From: Gammaproteobacteria bacterium
GTDB taxonomy: Bacteria > Pseudomonadota > Gammaproteobacteria > S012-40
Assembly: GCA_026982215.1 (NCBI GenBank)
Contig: JALSHN010000398.1
Location: 1-7,903 of the forward strand
Direction: 5' to 3'
DNA: 7,903 nucleotides
Both the position numbers and the translations under genes were made by a program. The notes under the pieces are model-generated. The model saw nothing but the letters and a program-made list of their open reading frames with translations. It was not told the origin of the DNA and did no database searches. Below are positions 1 to 6,579 of this stretch, one piece after another. How positions within the stretch are numbered: the stretch's first letter is position 1; the number at the start of each line of letters is the position of its first letter.

Positions 1-2030
1 GTCCCGACGACCTCCTCACCCCGGTGGACGTGGACCGCGACGCCGCCACCGCAGTGTTGATATGGGATTCCCAAGGCGACTGGCTGCGTCAAGGCGCGCT
101 CATCGCCCCCGAGGACGACCAGCCCCAACTCACCGACCCCTTCGGCCTGATCCATGTCATCGCCTGGTGGGGCCTGGGCGGACCGGACTGCCTGCCACCT
201 ATGACGGACTGGTGGGAGCGGCTGGTGGAACTGCCCGAGACCGTGGCCCTCTCCATGCGGTTGATGGCCGATGGAGGCCTCAGCCTGCCGTTGACCCTGA
301 ACCAACGCCGCGCCATCGTCGATTTCTACCGGGCCGCGGCACCGCGGCTCGACGACCGGCTCAGCGAGGCCTGCCGTTCCGAGGCGCAAGCCCCCCTCGC
401 CTTCCTCCCCGCCCAACCGCGCTACGCCGGGCGGCTGGCGGTGGAAAACCGTTCCGGCCTCCCCGCCGCCCTGGGCTACCGCGACCTCGGCGGGGCCTGG
501 CTGATCCCCCTCCCCGACGGCCCCTATCCCGCCCTCCCCGGCTGGTTGCCCGGTCCTCCCGCCCGCCTCATCCCCGGCATCGACGGGCAGGACGGCCAAG
601 CGCTGCTCATCCTGCCCGCCCGCCCCGACCCGCGACAACCCCCCGATGCCCGGGTATGGCGCTGGACCTGGCTCACCGCTGCCGCCCGTATCCTGTGGCC
701 GGCGCATCGCGCCTTGGGCATCGACAGTCCCGAGACCCTGCTGGCCACCTGGCGACGCCATCTGGAGACCCGCCTCGACCCCGCCCTCGCCCTGGCCTGG
801 AACGGTGAGACGGCACCGGCGTTGGACACCCTGCTCGCCGGCCTCGCCGAGGCTGCCTTGGCCGGAGACATGGAGCCGATGATGGCCTCCCTGCCCGCCG
901 CCGACCGTCCCTGGCGCGCACGGCGCACCGCCCTGCTGCTGGCGCTGCACCGCCTTGCCCTCGAGGCCGGTGTCGGCCCGGTGGCCCAGCTGGTCCGGGC
1001 CCAGGAAAGCCTGCCCGCCCGCCAGCAACGCCACATCGACTTCCCCCCCGCCCTCACCGAAGTCCGCCCCCTCGCGTTGCGCCGGGGAGGCGGCGACCAG
1101 TCCGTGTGGCTCCAGGGGCGCGGCCTACGCGCCGTGGACGGTGCCACCCTCGGCTATTCGCAGCGCTTCCTCCCCCGGGTGGAGATCACCACCGCCGACG
1201 GTCAGCGCTGGACCCTGGCCCCGCAACGCCTCAGCCGGGATCAGCGGCGCCTGTGGCTGCGCTTACCGGCCTTCCTCTCGCAAGGCCCCGGCCCCCTCAC
1301 CCTGCAACTCCACCAGCCCCTGGAGGATGGCGGCGAGGTCCGCCTCGGGCCGTGGGAAATCCCCCTGTGGGACCGGCCCCGGCTGCACGGATTGCTCAAC
1401 GACAGCGCCGCTCCCGGCAGCTCGGTGGAACTGATGGTGACCGCCGCCGTCGCCGGCAACGACTACCGGTTGCGGCTGGAGGACGACCAAGGCGCCTCCC
1501 ACGCACTCAGCCAATGGGAACTCACCCCGCTGGGATTGCGGACACGGCTGCCGGCCGACCTGGCGCCGGGGGAATACCGCCTGCGACTGTGGGAACGCCA
1601 AGAGGGCGAATGGGTGGAAGTGGACTACGCCCCTGCCGCCGCGGACACCGAGCCCGGACCCCCGCGCCTCACCGTCCGTCCCGGCAACGTCGCCTTCCGG
1701 GTGTGCGATGCCGGGGCCAATCAGGACGACCGCTTCGCCCTCTACCTCGACGGTGTCTACCAGGGCGAATTCCAGGCCGGGACCCTGCCGGCGCGGGAAT
1801 TCGTCTTCGAACTGGAGGCCGGCAGCAGCCACCGTCTGCGGCTGGTGCCTCTGGATGGCGGCGCCGACGGCAGCGTCTCCTTCGGCCTCGACCCCCTGCG
1901 CGGCCTGGCCATCTTCAGTGGTCGCAGCAGCGGCAACCTGGCCTTGGGGGAATGGGTGGAATGGCACTTCCGCGTGGCGGTGAACCCGGTGGACAACACC
2001 CCCTCCACCCCCGTCTGTCTGCTCCCCTGA
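1..2030 (+). CDS. Unrecognised large protein, C-terminal part, with Ig-like beta segments
   Basis: The frame is open from base 3, upstream of the first possible GTG (base 24), so the true start almost certainly lies left of the window; 675 codons are visible, ending in TGA. I do not recognise the family. The first 340 or so visible residues are mixed and tryptophan-rich (I-A-W-W-G-L-G-G-P near residue 55, then W-W-E-R-L), with several helical stretches. From about residue 345 the sequence looks beta-rich, and two segments (about 464-540 and 554-670) resemble Ig-like sandwiches, with alternating hydrophobics and the phrase P-G-E-Y-R-L-R-L. No transmembrane helix, signal peptide, Walker motif or catalytic signature is seen in this part. 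Its stop lies 3 bp from that of the opposing glycosyltransferase, with no terminator between them. It could belong to an accessory or defence locus whose other genes lie to the left, but that is a guess. Confidence 0.8.
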   Translation, partial: PDDLLTPVDVDRDAATAVLIWDSQGDWLRQGALIAPEDDQPQLTDPFGLIHVIAWWGLGGPDCLPPMTDWWERLVELPETVALSMRLMADGGLSLPLTLNQRRAIVDFYRAAAPRLDDRLSEACRSEAQAPLAFLPAQPRYAGRLAVENRSGLPAALGYRDLGGAWLIPLPDGPYPALPGWLPGPPARLIPGIDGQDGQALLILPARPDPRQPPDARVWRWTWLTAAARILWPAHRALGIDSPETLLATWRRHLETRLDPALALAWNGETAPALDTLLAGLAEAALAGDMEPMMASLPAADRPWRARRTALLLALHRLALEAGVGPVAQLVRAQESLPARQQRHIDFPPALTEVRPLALRRGGGDQSVWLQGRGLRAVDGATLGYSQRFLPRVEITTADGQRWTLAPQRLSRDQRRLWLRLPAFLSQGPGPLTLQLHQPLEDGGEVRLGPWEIPLWDRPRLHGLLNDSAAPGSSVELMVTAAVAGNDYRLRLEDDQGASHALSQWELTPLGLRTRLPADLAPGEYRLRLWERQEGEWVEVDYAPAAADTEPGPPRLTVRPGNVAFRVCDAGANQDDRFALYLDGVYQGEFQAGTLPAREFVFELEAGSSHRLRLVPLDGGADGSVSFGLDPLRGLAIFSGRSSGNLALGEWVEWHFRVAVNPVDNTPSTPVCLLP

Positions 2031-2033
2031 GGC

Positions 2034-3101
2034 TCAACCCCTCCACTGCAGCTCGCGCCACACCGCCTCCAGGCGCGCCGTCACCTGCGCGACCTCGATG
2101 CGTTCCATGACATCGGCGCGGTGACAACGGGTCCCCCAGGGCAGGGCCTCGGGTGGTCTGCCGTACTCCGCCGCCACCGCCTCGGCATAGACGCTCACTA
2201 CCCGGTGGCGGTCCCGATAGGGGCCGGTCTGGTGGGGATCGGTGGCGCCGTAGAGCCCGATCACCGGCGTGCCCACCGCCGTGGCCAGGTGCACCGGTCC
2301 CGAGTCCACCGACAACAACAGTCGCGCCCGGGCCAGCACCGCCAGCAGCCTGGGGATGTCGGTGGCGCCGGTGAGATCCACCAGCGGCACCCGGCAAGCC
2401 GCCCGCAAGGTCGCGGCGCGGCGGCGCTCCCGCTCGCCGGGTCCACCCACCAGACACGGCTTGAGCCCCAGCTCCCAGGCCGCCTCCGCCACCCGGGCCA
2501 GCCGCTCCAGGGGCCACTCCCGCCATACCCGCCGCGAGGGGCTGGCCGTGGGATTGAGCGCCAGCCACGGCCCCTCGGGGAGGCGCTCCGCCGCCCAGGC
2601 CCGGGCCGTCGCGGACAGCGGCAGGTCCCAGCGCGGCGGTGCCTTTGCCGCCCCCAGGGCCTCGACCACCGCCAGATAGGCATCCACCGCATGGGCCCGT
2701 GGCGGGGGAGGCACCAGACGGTGGTTGACCCAGCCATGGCCCTCGCGGGTCAACGGTGGCCCCAGCCCCACCTTCAGCCGCGCCGACAGCGCCAGCGCCG
2801 AGAGCAGATTGGAACGTGCCGAGGTCTGCAGGTGCAGCAACAGATCGAAGGGGTGTCCCCCATAGCGCCGCACCAGTTCGGCGCGCAGCCGGCGCATGCC
2901 CGCAAGTCCGGAACGTTTGGAGTACACCACCGTCTCCACGTCCGCCATGCCGGCCAGCAAGGCCTGCTCCACGGGCGCGACGATCCAGGTGAAACGTGCC
3001 TCGGGCCAAGTGGCCTGGGCGGCGCGCAGGGCCGGCAGGGCATGGCACACGTCGCCCAGGGCGGAGAGGCGCAGGATGGCGATGTGACGGGGGGCATCCA
3101 T
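2034..3101 (-). CDS. GT9 glycosyltransferase, LPS heptosyltransferase-like
   Basis: A 355-residue protein, the usual length for ADP-heptose:LPS heptosyltransferases (GT9, GT-B fold), which act at the inner face of the inner membrane on the LPS core. The N-terminal Rossmann motif is at residues 9-23 (I-L-R-L-S-A-L-G-D-V-C-H-A-L-P), matching the [KR]xSxxGDVxHxLP signature of WaaC/WaaF relatives. The C-terminal nucleotide-sugar half has N183-P-T-A-S, V192-W-R-E-W-P, and the hallmark D266-S-G-P-V-H271 followed by G-L-Y-G-A-T-D-P and G-P-Y. I chose the ATG at 3101; a GTG lies one codon upstream. Neither has a Shine-Dalgarno site, and an extended -10 box sits just ahead, so the message may be leaderless. 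Convergent with the unknown gene to its left and divergent from phosphoribulokinase. WaaC, WaaF and OpsX-like roles cannot be told apart here, so no symbol is given. Confidence 0.9.
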   Translation of the reverse strand: MDAPRHIAILRLSALGDVCHALPALRAAQATWPEARFTWIVAPVEQALLAGMADVETVVYSKRSGLAGMRRLRAELVRRYGGHPFDLLLHLQTSARSNLLSALALSARLKVGLGPPLTREGHGWVNHRLVPPPPRAHAVDAYLAVVEALGAAKAPPRWDLPLSATARAWAAERLPEGPWLALNPTASPSRRVWREWPLERLARVAEAAWELGLKPCLVGGPGERERRRAATLRAACRVPLVDLTGATDIPRLLAVLARARLLLSVDSGPVHLATAVGTPVIGLYGATDPHQTGPYRDRHRVVSVYAEAVAAEYGRPPEALPWGTRCHRADVMERIEVAQVTARLEAVWRELQWRG

Positions 3102-3107
3102 CACGGC

Positions 3108-3116
3108 ATTATCGCA
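3108..3116 (-). promoter_or_regulatory. Extended -10 promoter for the GT9 gene
   Basis: Read on the minus strand, bases 3116-3108 are TGCGATAAT, an extended -10 (TGn) followed by GATAAT, one mismatch from TATAAT. No good -35 is seen at 16-18 bp, which is acceptable for extended -10 promoters. The expected start point, about 7 bp beyond the box, falls on or next to the ATG at 3101, which would give a leaderless transcript. Confidence 0.5.
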
Positions 3117-3151
3117 CAGCGGGAAACCGGGTCGTTCGCAGCCGTTTGGTT

Positions 3152-3157
3152 TATAAT
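3152..3157 (+). promoter_or_regulatory. -10 box of the phosphoribulokinase promoter
   Basis: A perfect TATAAT stands out in GC-rich DNA, 76 bp before the phosphoribulokinase ATG, predicting a start near 3164 and a leader of about 70 nt. The region where the -35 should lie (3128-3135) does not resemble TTGACA, which suggests a need for an activator. CbbR (LysR family) is the usual activator of Calvin-cycle genes, but I could not identify a convincing CbbR site. Confidence 0.55.
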
Positions 3158-3221
3158 CGCGCCACTTGCCGTCCGGATCAGTGCCACATCGCCCCGCCGG
3201 ACCCGGAATTCACATCACACC

Positions 3222-3227
3222 AAGGAG
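3222..3227 (+). promoter_or_regulatory. Ribosome binding site fixing the phosphoribulokinase start
   Basis: AAGGAG ends 6 nt before the ATG at 3234. It decides the start: the same frame stays open for 371 further codons upstream through the antisense of the GT9 gene, but those codons carry no recognisable protein. Confidence 0.85.
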
Positions 3228-3233
3228 ACGACC

Positions 3234-4121
3234 ATGTCTGAGAAGCATCCCATCATCGCGGTGACCGGTTCCTCCGGTGCCGGCACCACCACGGTCAAGA
3301 ACGCCTTCGAGCACATCTTCCGCCGCGAGGGCATCAAACCGGTGGTGGTGGAGGGTGACAGCTTCCACCGCTACAACCGCCAGGAAATGAAAGAGGCCAT
3401 CGCCCGGGCCCAGGCCGAAGGCAAGGTCATCAGCCACTTCGGCCCCGAGGGCAACCTGTTCGACAAGCTGGAAACCCTGTTCCGCAGCTATGGGGAATCC
3501 GGCCAGGGCAAGATCCGCAAATACCTCCACAGCTACGAAGAGGCCGAGCCCTACAAAGACCTGGGCCTGCAGCCCGGCGAATTCACCCCCTGGGAAGACA
3601 TCCCCCCCGACACCGACCTGTTGTTCTACGAGGGCCTCCATGGCGGCGTGGTCACCGAGGATGTCAACGTCGCCCAGTACGTGGACCTGCTGGTGGGGGT
3701 GGTGCCCATCGTCAATCTGGAATGGATCCAGAAGATCCACCGTGACGCCGCCCAGCGCGGCTACTCCCCCGAGGCCATCGTCGATACCATCCTGCGGCGC
3801 ATGCCGGACTACGTCCACTACATCACCCCGCAGTTCTCGCGTACCCACGTGAACTTCCAGCGGGTGCCGACGGTGGACACCTCCAACCCGTTCATCGCCC
3901 GCGACATCCCCACCCCGGACGAGAGCTTCGTGGTGATCCGTTTCAGCCAGCCGGAGAAGGTGGACTTCCACTACCTGCTCAGCATGCTGAAGGATTCCTT
4001 CATGTCGCGGCGCAACACCATCGTCGTCCCCGGCGGCAAGATGGGTTTCGCCATGGAACTGGTGCTCACGCCGATGATCCACGATCTCATCGAGAACTCC
4101 CGCCGGCGCAAGAAGGCCTGA
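3234..4121 (+). CDS. prk: Phosphoribulokinase, class I proteobacterial type
   Basis: Phosphorylates ribulose 5-phosphate with ATP to ribulose 1,5-bisphosphate, the substrate of RuBisCO, in the cytoplasm. At 295 residues it matches the bacterial class I enzymes (about 290), which are typically octameric and activated by NADH. The P-loop is G12-S-S-G-A-G-T-T-T20, with the Thr-rich ending typical of this family instead of Lys-Ser/Thr. Residues matching the Rhodobacter sphaeroides enzyme are visible: D42 (catalytic base), H45 and R49 in G-D-S-F-H-R-Y-N-R; acidic E133 in L-F-Y-E-G-L-H-G; and K167, R170 and R175 in I-Q-K-I-H-R-D-A-A-Q-R-G. V-D-T-S-N-P-F-I-A-R is the other strong family block. No key residue is missing. 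The gene stands alone, with its own promoter, a strong ribosome site and a terminator; no RuBisCO or other Calvin-cycle gene lies in the window. Confidence 0.98.
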   Translation: MSEKHPIIAVTGSSGAGTTTVKNAFEHIFRREGIKPVVVEGDSFHRYNRQEMKEAIARAQAEGKVISHFGPEGNLFDKLETLFRSYGESGQGKIRKYLHSYEEAEPYKDLGLQPGEFTPWEDIPPDTDLLFYEGLHGGVVTEDVNVAQYVDLLVGVVPIVNLEWIQKIHRDAAQRGYSPEAIVDTILRRMPDYVHYITPQFSRTHVNFQRVPTVDTSNPFIARDIPTPDESFVVIRFSQPEKVDFHYLLSMLKDSFMSRRNTIVVPGGKMGFAMELVLTPMIHDLIENSRRRKKA

Positions 4122-4145
4122 GGCCGAACGGCGGTTGGAATCCAG

Positions 4146-4177
4146 CGGCCCGTGGGCATCAGCCCCCGGGCCGTTTT
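4146..4177 (+). terminator. Intrinsic terminator after phosphoribulokinase
   Basis: CGGCCCG (4146-4152) pairs with CGGGCCG (4167-4173), followed by TTTT. The stem continues inside: after a T/C mismatch, GGGC (4154-4157) pairs with GCCC (4162-4165) around an ATCA loop. This makes a hairpin of about 11 bp starting 24 nt after the stop. The opposite strand has no T run beyond the stem, so it should terminate mainly rightward transcription. It also separates prk from the opposing membrane gene, whose stop is at 4180. Confidence 0.88.
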
Positions 4178-4179
4178 AT

Positions 4180-4566
4180 TCATTCCTCGGGAACGTACAA
4201 CAGCGCGCCAGTGAGGATCACCAGCACCCGGGTGGCGAGCACGGCGCGGGCATTGTTGCGGTGATCCTCGCGGGCGTCGGGATCGCCCTTGAGCAGGCGT
4301 CGGCCGCTGCCGATCTGCAGGGCGTAGAGAAAGAACAGGGTGATCACCAGCCCCAGGTGCATCCACACCAGGAAGGAAAAGATGTCTCCCTGCTCGATGA
4401 GCCGCCCGTACCAGTCACGGTTGAGATAGAGATAGACCGGCATCAACAGATCGAACAACACGGTGAGGACCATGACCGAGACATGGAAACTGCGGATGCG
4501 AAAAAGACGCATGGCGAGGAGCATGATCGCCAGGCTGACCAGGGCGGCGGCAGTGGTCTCGGGCAT
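4180..4566 (-). CDS. Four-helix inner-membrane protein of unknown function
   Basis: A 128-residue protein that I cannot assign to a named family. The ATG at 4566 is chosen because AAGGAGG lies 9 nt upstream and a sigma-70-like promoter lies further up; the frame runs on for 44 more codons, but those look like antisense of the deacetylase leader. Four hydrophobic helices are visible: about residues 5-22, 29-49, 63-85 and 108-125. The loop between helices 3 and 4 is charged (G-R-R-L-L-K-G-D-P-D-A-R-E-D-H-R). Histidines at 28 (start of helix 2), 70 (in helix 3) and 102 (before helix 4) recall small four-helix proteins that bind haem or copper, such as DUF420-like ones, but that is only inference. 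It is convergent with phosphoribulokinase and divergent from the deacetylase. Confidence 0.82.
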   Translation of the reverse strand: MPETTAAALVSLAIMLLAMRLFRIRSFHVSVMVLTVLFDLLMPVYLYLNRDWYGRLIEQGDIFSFLVWMHLGLVITLFFLYALQIGSGRRLLKGDPDAREDHRNNARAVLATRVLVILTGALLYVPEE

Positions 4567-5665
4567 GGGCGCGGGCCTCCTTTTTCCCAGACTGCCGCTA
4601 AGGATACGGAGGCACCCCTGGACTGTCCATGGGCTGATCCTGGGTCTGATGTGGGGCGGGACGGTCACGGCGGCGGAGCCCCACGCGGTGGCCTTCATCT
4701 ACCATCGTTTCGGCGAGCCCCGTCTGCCCAGCACCAACGTCCAACCCGAGCAGTTCGCCGCCCAACTGGACGCCCTCGCCGAAGGGGGCTTTCAGGTGTG
4801 GCCGTTGTCACGCATCCTCGAGCATCTCGATGCCCGCCGGCCCATGCCGGACAAGGTGGTGGCGATCACCATCGACGACGCCTATGCCAGCGTCCATCGC
4901 CATGCCTTTCCCATCCTCCGGGAGCGGGGGTTGCCGTTCACGGTGTTCGTGGCCAGCGAGCCGGTGGACCAGGGGCGAAGCGGTTACATGAGCTGGGCGC
5001 AATTGCGTGAGATGGCCGCTCACGGGGCCGAGTTCGGCAATCACTCCCGCCATCACCATCATCTGGTGGCGCGGCGACCCGGCGAGGACGAAGCGGCGTG
5101 GCGGGCGCGGGTGACGGCGGACATCCGCCATGCCCAGCTCCGCCTGCAGGCGGAGCTGGGCGCACGGGTGCGTCCCTGGTTCGCCTATCCCTACGGGGAG
5201 TACAGCCGCCCCTTGGCCGAGGTGATCCAGGCGCTGGGCCTGGTGGGTTTCACCCAGCGATCCGGGGCCATGGGGGTGGACAGCGACCGCCGTGCCCTGC
5301 CCCGCTATCCAGCCGCTGGTCGCTACGCCGAGCTGCCGGGCTTTCTCCTCAAGGCGGCCTCATTACCCTTTCCACTGGAATGGGTGCGCCCGTGGGATCC
5401 GCTGCTCCAGGGGCCGCAGCCGCCGGCGTGGACGGTGCGCCTGGCCCGCACCCCGCCCCGCTGGCGCGAGCTGGCCTGTTATGCCTCCGGGCAGGGGCGC
5501 ATCGAGGTGGTATGGCGTGAGCCGGGGCGTGAATTCACTACCCAGGCCCCGGCCCCGTTCTCCGCTCGCCGGGGACGTTACAACTGCACCGTGCCCACAC
5601 CCGAGGGCCGTTGGCGCTGGCTCAGCCAGGAATGGGTCGCGCCGTGGATCCCAGAAGGAGACTGA
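4565..5665 (+). CDS. Exported polysaccharide deacetylase (NodB/CE4)
   Basis: Predicted metal-dependent N-deacetylase of GlcNAc-containing polysaccharide, acting outside the inner membrane. With the ATG at 4565 it has 366 residues. The leader has a basic stretch (R-I-R-R, 13-16), a hydrophobic core (G-L-I-L-G-L-M-W, 23-30) and a possible cleavage near T-V-T-A-A (33-37). The NodB motifs are present: T102-I-D-D-A with D104/D105 (catalytic base and metal), N159-H-S-R-H-H for metal H160/H164, and F206-A-Y-P-Y-G-E-Y. The N-terminal F-I-Y-H-R-F-G-E and P-S-T-N resemble PgaB/IcaB-type deacetylases. A C-terminal tail (about 288-366) contains two cysteines and many tryptophans and may be a beta domain. 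The start is the weak point: no Shine-Dalgarno site precedes 4565, other in-frame starts exist upstream (GTG 4553, ATG 4463), and GGAGG at 4608 has no good in-frame start after it. Its 3' end overlaps the opposing glucosaminidase by 44 bp. Confidence 0.88.
   Translation: MGAGLLFPRLPLRIRRHPWTVHGLILGLMWGGTVTAAEPHAVAFIYHRFGEPRLPSTNVQPEQFAAQLDALAEGGFQVWPLSRILEHLDARRPMPDKVVAITIDDAYASVHRHAFPILRERGLPFTVFVASEPVDQGRSGYMSWAQLREMAAHGAEFGNHSRHHHHLVARRPGEDEAAWRARVTADIRHAQLRLQAELGARVRPWFAYPYGEYSRPLAEVIQALGLVGFTQRSGAMGVDSDRRALPRYPAAGRYAELPGFLLKAASLPFPLEWVRPWDPLLQGPQPPAWTVRLARTPPRWRELACYASGQGRIEVVWREPGREFTTQAPAPFSARRGRYNCTVPTPEGRWRWLSQEWVAPWIPEGD
4576..4582 (-). promoter_or_regulatory. Shine-Dalgarno site of the four-helix membrane protein
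   Basis: On the minus strand, AAGGAGG, a near-perfect anti-16S match, sits 9 nt before the ATG at 4566. It is the main reason for rejecting the longer upstream reading frame. Confidence 0.85.
4601..4629 (-). promoter_or_regulatory. Sigma-70-like promoter for the four-helix membrane protein
   Basis: On the minus strand, TGGACA (4629-4624; five of six match TTGACA) is followed by a 17-bp spacer and TATCCT (4606-4601; four of six match TATAAT). The predicted start is near 4594, giving a leader of about 28 nt that contains the Shine-Dalgarno site. The whole promoter lies within the predicted signal-peptide codons of the divergent deacetylase. Confidence 0.6.
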
Positions 5666-6524
5666 CCCGGCCCAGGCGGGCCAGCTCGGGGCGGCGCAGC
5701 ATGCGCTCCAGCTCGCGCACGTAAGCCATGCCGCGAGCGGAATAGGCCTCCAGTCCCTGAGCGAGGCGCTCCGGATCCAGCACCTGTCCGCCAGCGCGGA
5801 GCTCGGCGCGCAGGGCACGGAAACGGGCATAGGCCCGACCGCTGTTGAGGTTGTGGAGGTAGGCCCGCAGCGAGGCGCGCAGCGAGGGGAAGGCACGCAC
5901 CTTGTGGGTGCTGTCCGGGTCGGCCTCGCTGGGACGCAGACCGGGGCCGCTCCAGGTCCATTGGCCGAACAGGGCGTTGCCGTGGAGGGCGAAGCGAGAG
6001 GTGCCCCAGCCCGACTCCATTGCCGCCTGGGCCACCACCAATTCCACCGGGACCTCGTCCAGGCGCACCATCAGTTCACGGCCGCGGCGCTGGAAATCCC
6101 ACTGTCGGGGGATGCGGTAGTCATCCATCAGCCGTTCCAGCCAGGCGCGGTAACGCGTCCCCAACCGCTCGGGGGGATAACGCAGAAACAGCTCCGCCAG
6201 GGCCCGCTGTTCGCGCAGACGTTGGTTTTCCATCAACGCCAGCGGCAGGACCACGCGTACGAACAACCCCTTGCGCCGGGGAATGTCGTGGATCTGCGGG
6301 AAATCGGGCGGCAGGCGTTTCACCTCCAACGGCGGGATGGTCTGCTCGGGCTCGATGGGCCAGTGCAGACCGTGGGTTTGGAAGGCCGCCTCCAGCTCGG
6401 CCACGTTGGCGGGTGTTATTTCGATGACGTGCAGTGCCCCGGCGGGCAGCCGTTCCCCGGCCGGGGCGGCGACGGACGACAGCAGCAGCCAAAGGCCGGC
6501 CATCAGCGGCATGAGGGCTCCCAT
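5622..6524 (-). CDS. Exported Bax/FlgJ-like glucosaminidase
   Basis: Predicted periplasmic peptidoglycan hydrolase cutting beta-1,4 bonds next to GlcNAc (GH73 family). It has 300 residues, somewhat longer than E. coli Bax (about 274). The ATG at 6524 follows AGGAGAGA by a few bases and begins a signal peptide: M-G-A-L-M-P-L-M-A-G-L-W-L-L-L, with probable cleavage near A-A-P-A (19-22). The enzyme core is Q166-A-A-M-E-S-G-W-G-T-S-R-F-A with E170 as predicted catalytic acid, then N-A-L-F-G-Q-W, T-H-K-V-R-A-F and Y-L-H-N-L-N. Residues 30-160 match the general layout of Bax proteins (I-P-P-L-E-V-K-R-L-P-P-D-F, and R-R-K-G-L-F-V-R-V-V-L-P-L). It lies 55 bp downstream of the ion-channel gene on the same strand, so the two are probably co-transcribed. 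An extra 14 codons upstream of 6524 are open but lack a good ribosome site. Confidence 0.92.
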   Translation of the reverse strand: MGALMPLMAGLWLLLSSVAAPAGERLPAGALHVIEITPANVAELEAAFQTHGLHWPIEPEQTIPPLEVKRLPPDFPQIHDIPRRKGLFVRVVLPLALMENQRLREQRALAELFLRYPPERLGTRYRAWLERLMDDYRIPRQWDFQRRGRELMVRLDEVPVELVVAQAAMESGWGTSRFALHGNALFGQWTWSGPGLRPSEADPDSTHKVRAFPSLRASLRAYLHNLNSGRAYARFRALRAELRAGGQVLDPERLAQGLEAYSARGMAYVRELERMLRRPELARLGRVSLLLGSTARPIPG

Positions 6525-6526
6525 GG

Positions 6527-6534
6527 TCTCTCCT
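6527..6534 (-). promoter_or_regulatory. Ribosome binding site of the glucosaminidase
   Basis: On the minus strand, AGGAGAGA runs from 6534 to 6527, placing its AGGAG core 5 nt before the ATG at 6524. It supports this start over the upstream one at 6566. Confidence 0.75.
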
Positions 6535-6579
6535 GGAAAAACGGGCGTCTCTGGGGAGACAAGCAAGGCGTGCGCCGGT

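Noticed and set aside
1263..1967. Minus-strand frame of 234 codons opposite the first gene
   Set aside because: A Val/Gly/Gln-rich mirror frame with no motif; treated as a shadow.
2028..2036. Terminator between the first gene and the GT9 gene
   Set aside because: Only 3 bp separate the two stops, and I found no hairpin with a T run on either side.
1106..2110. Plus-strand frame of 334 codons within the first gene
   Set aside because: A proline/arginine-rich alternative frame; the overlapping frame ending at 2030 has balanced composition and plausible secondary structure.
1915..3048. Minus-strand frame of 377 codons overlapping the GT9 gene
   Set aside because: A glycine-, proline- and arginine-rich shadow frame on the same strand as GT9, typical of GC-rich DNA; no recognisable domain.
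2121..3233. In-frame upstream extension of phosphoribulokinase by 371 codons
   Set aside because: The extension is antisense to the well-supported GT9 gene, is low-complexity, and crosses the promoter; the ribosome site at 3222-3227 and the normal family length place the start at 3234.
3210..4082. Minus-strand frame of 290 codons opposite phosphoribulokinase
   Set aside because: A mirror frame of the real gene, rich in His, Val and Gly, with no family resemblance.
4567..4698. 44-codon N-terminal extension of the four-helix membrane protein
   Set aside because: It reads through the predicted promoter and Shine-Dalgarno site and is antisense to the deacetylase leader; it has no membrane-protein character.
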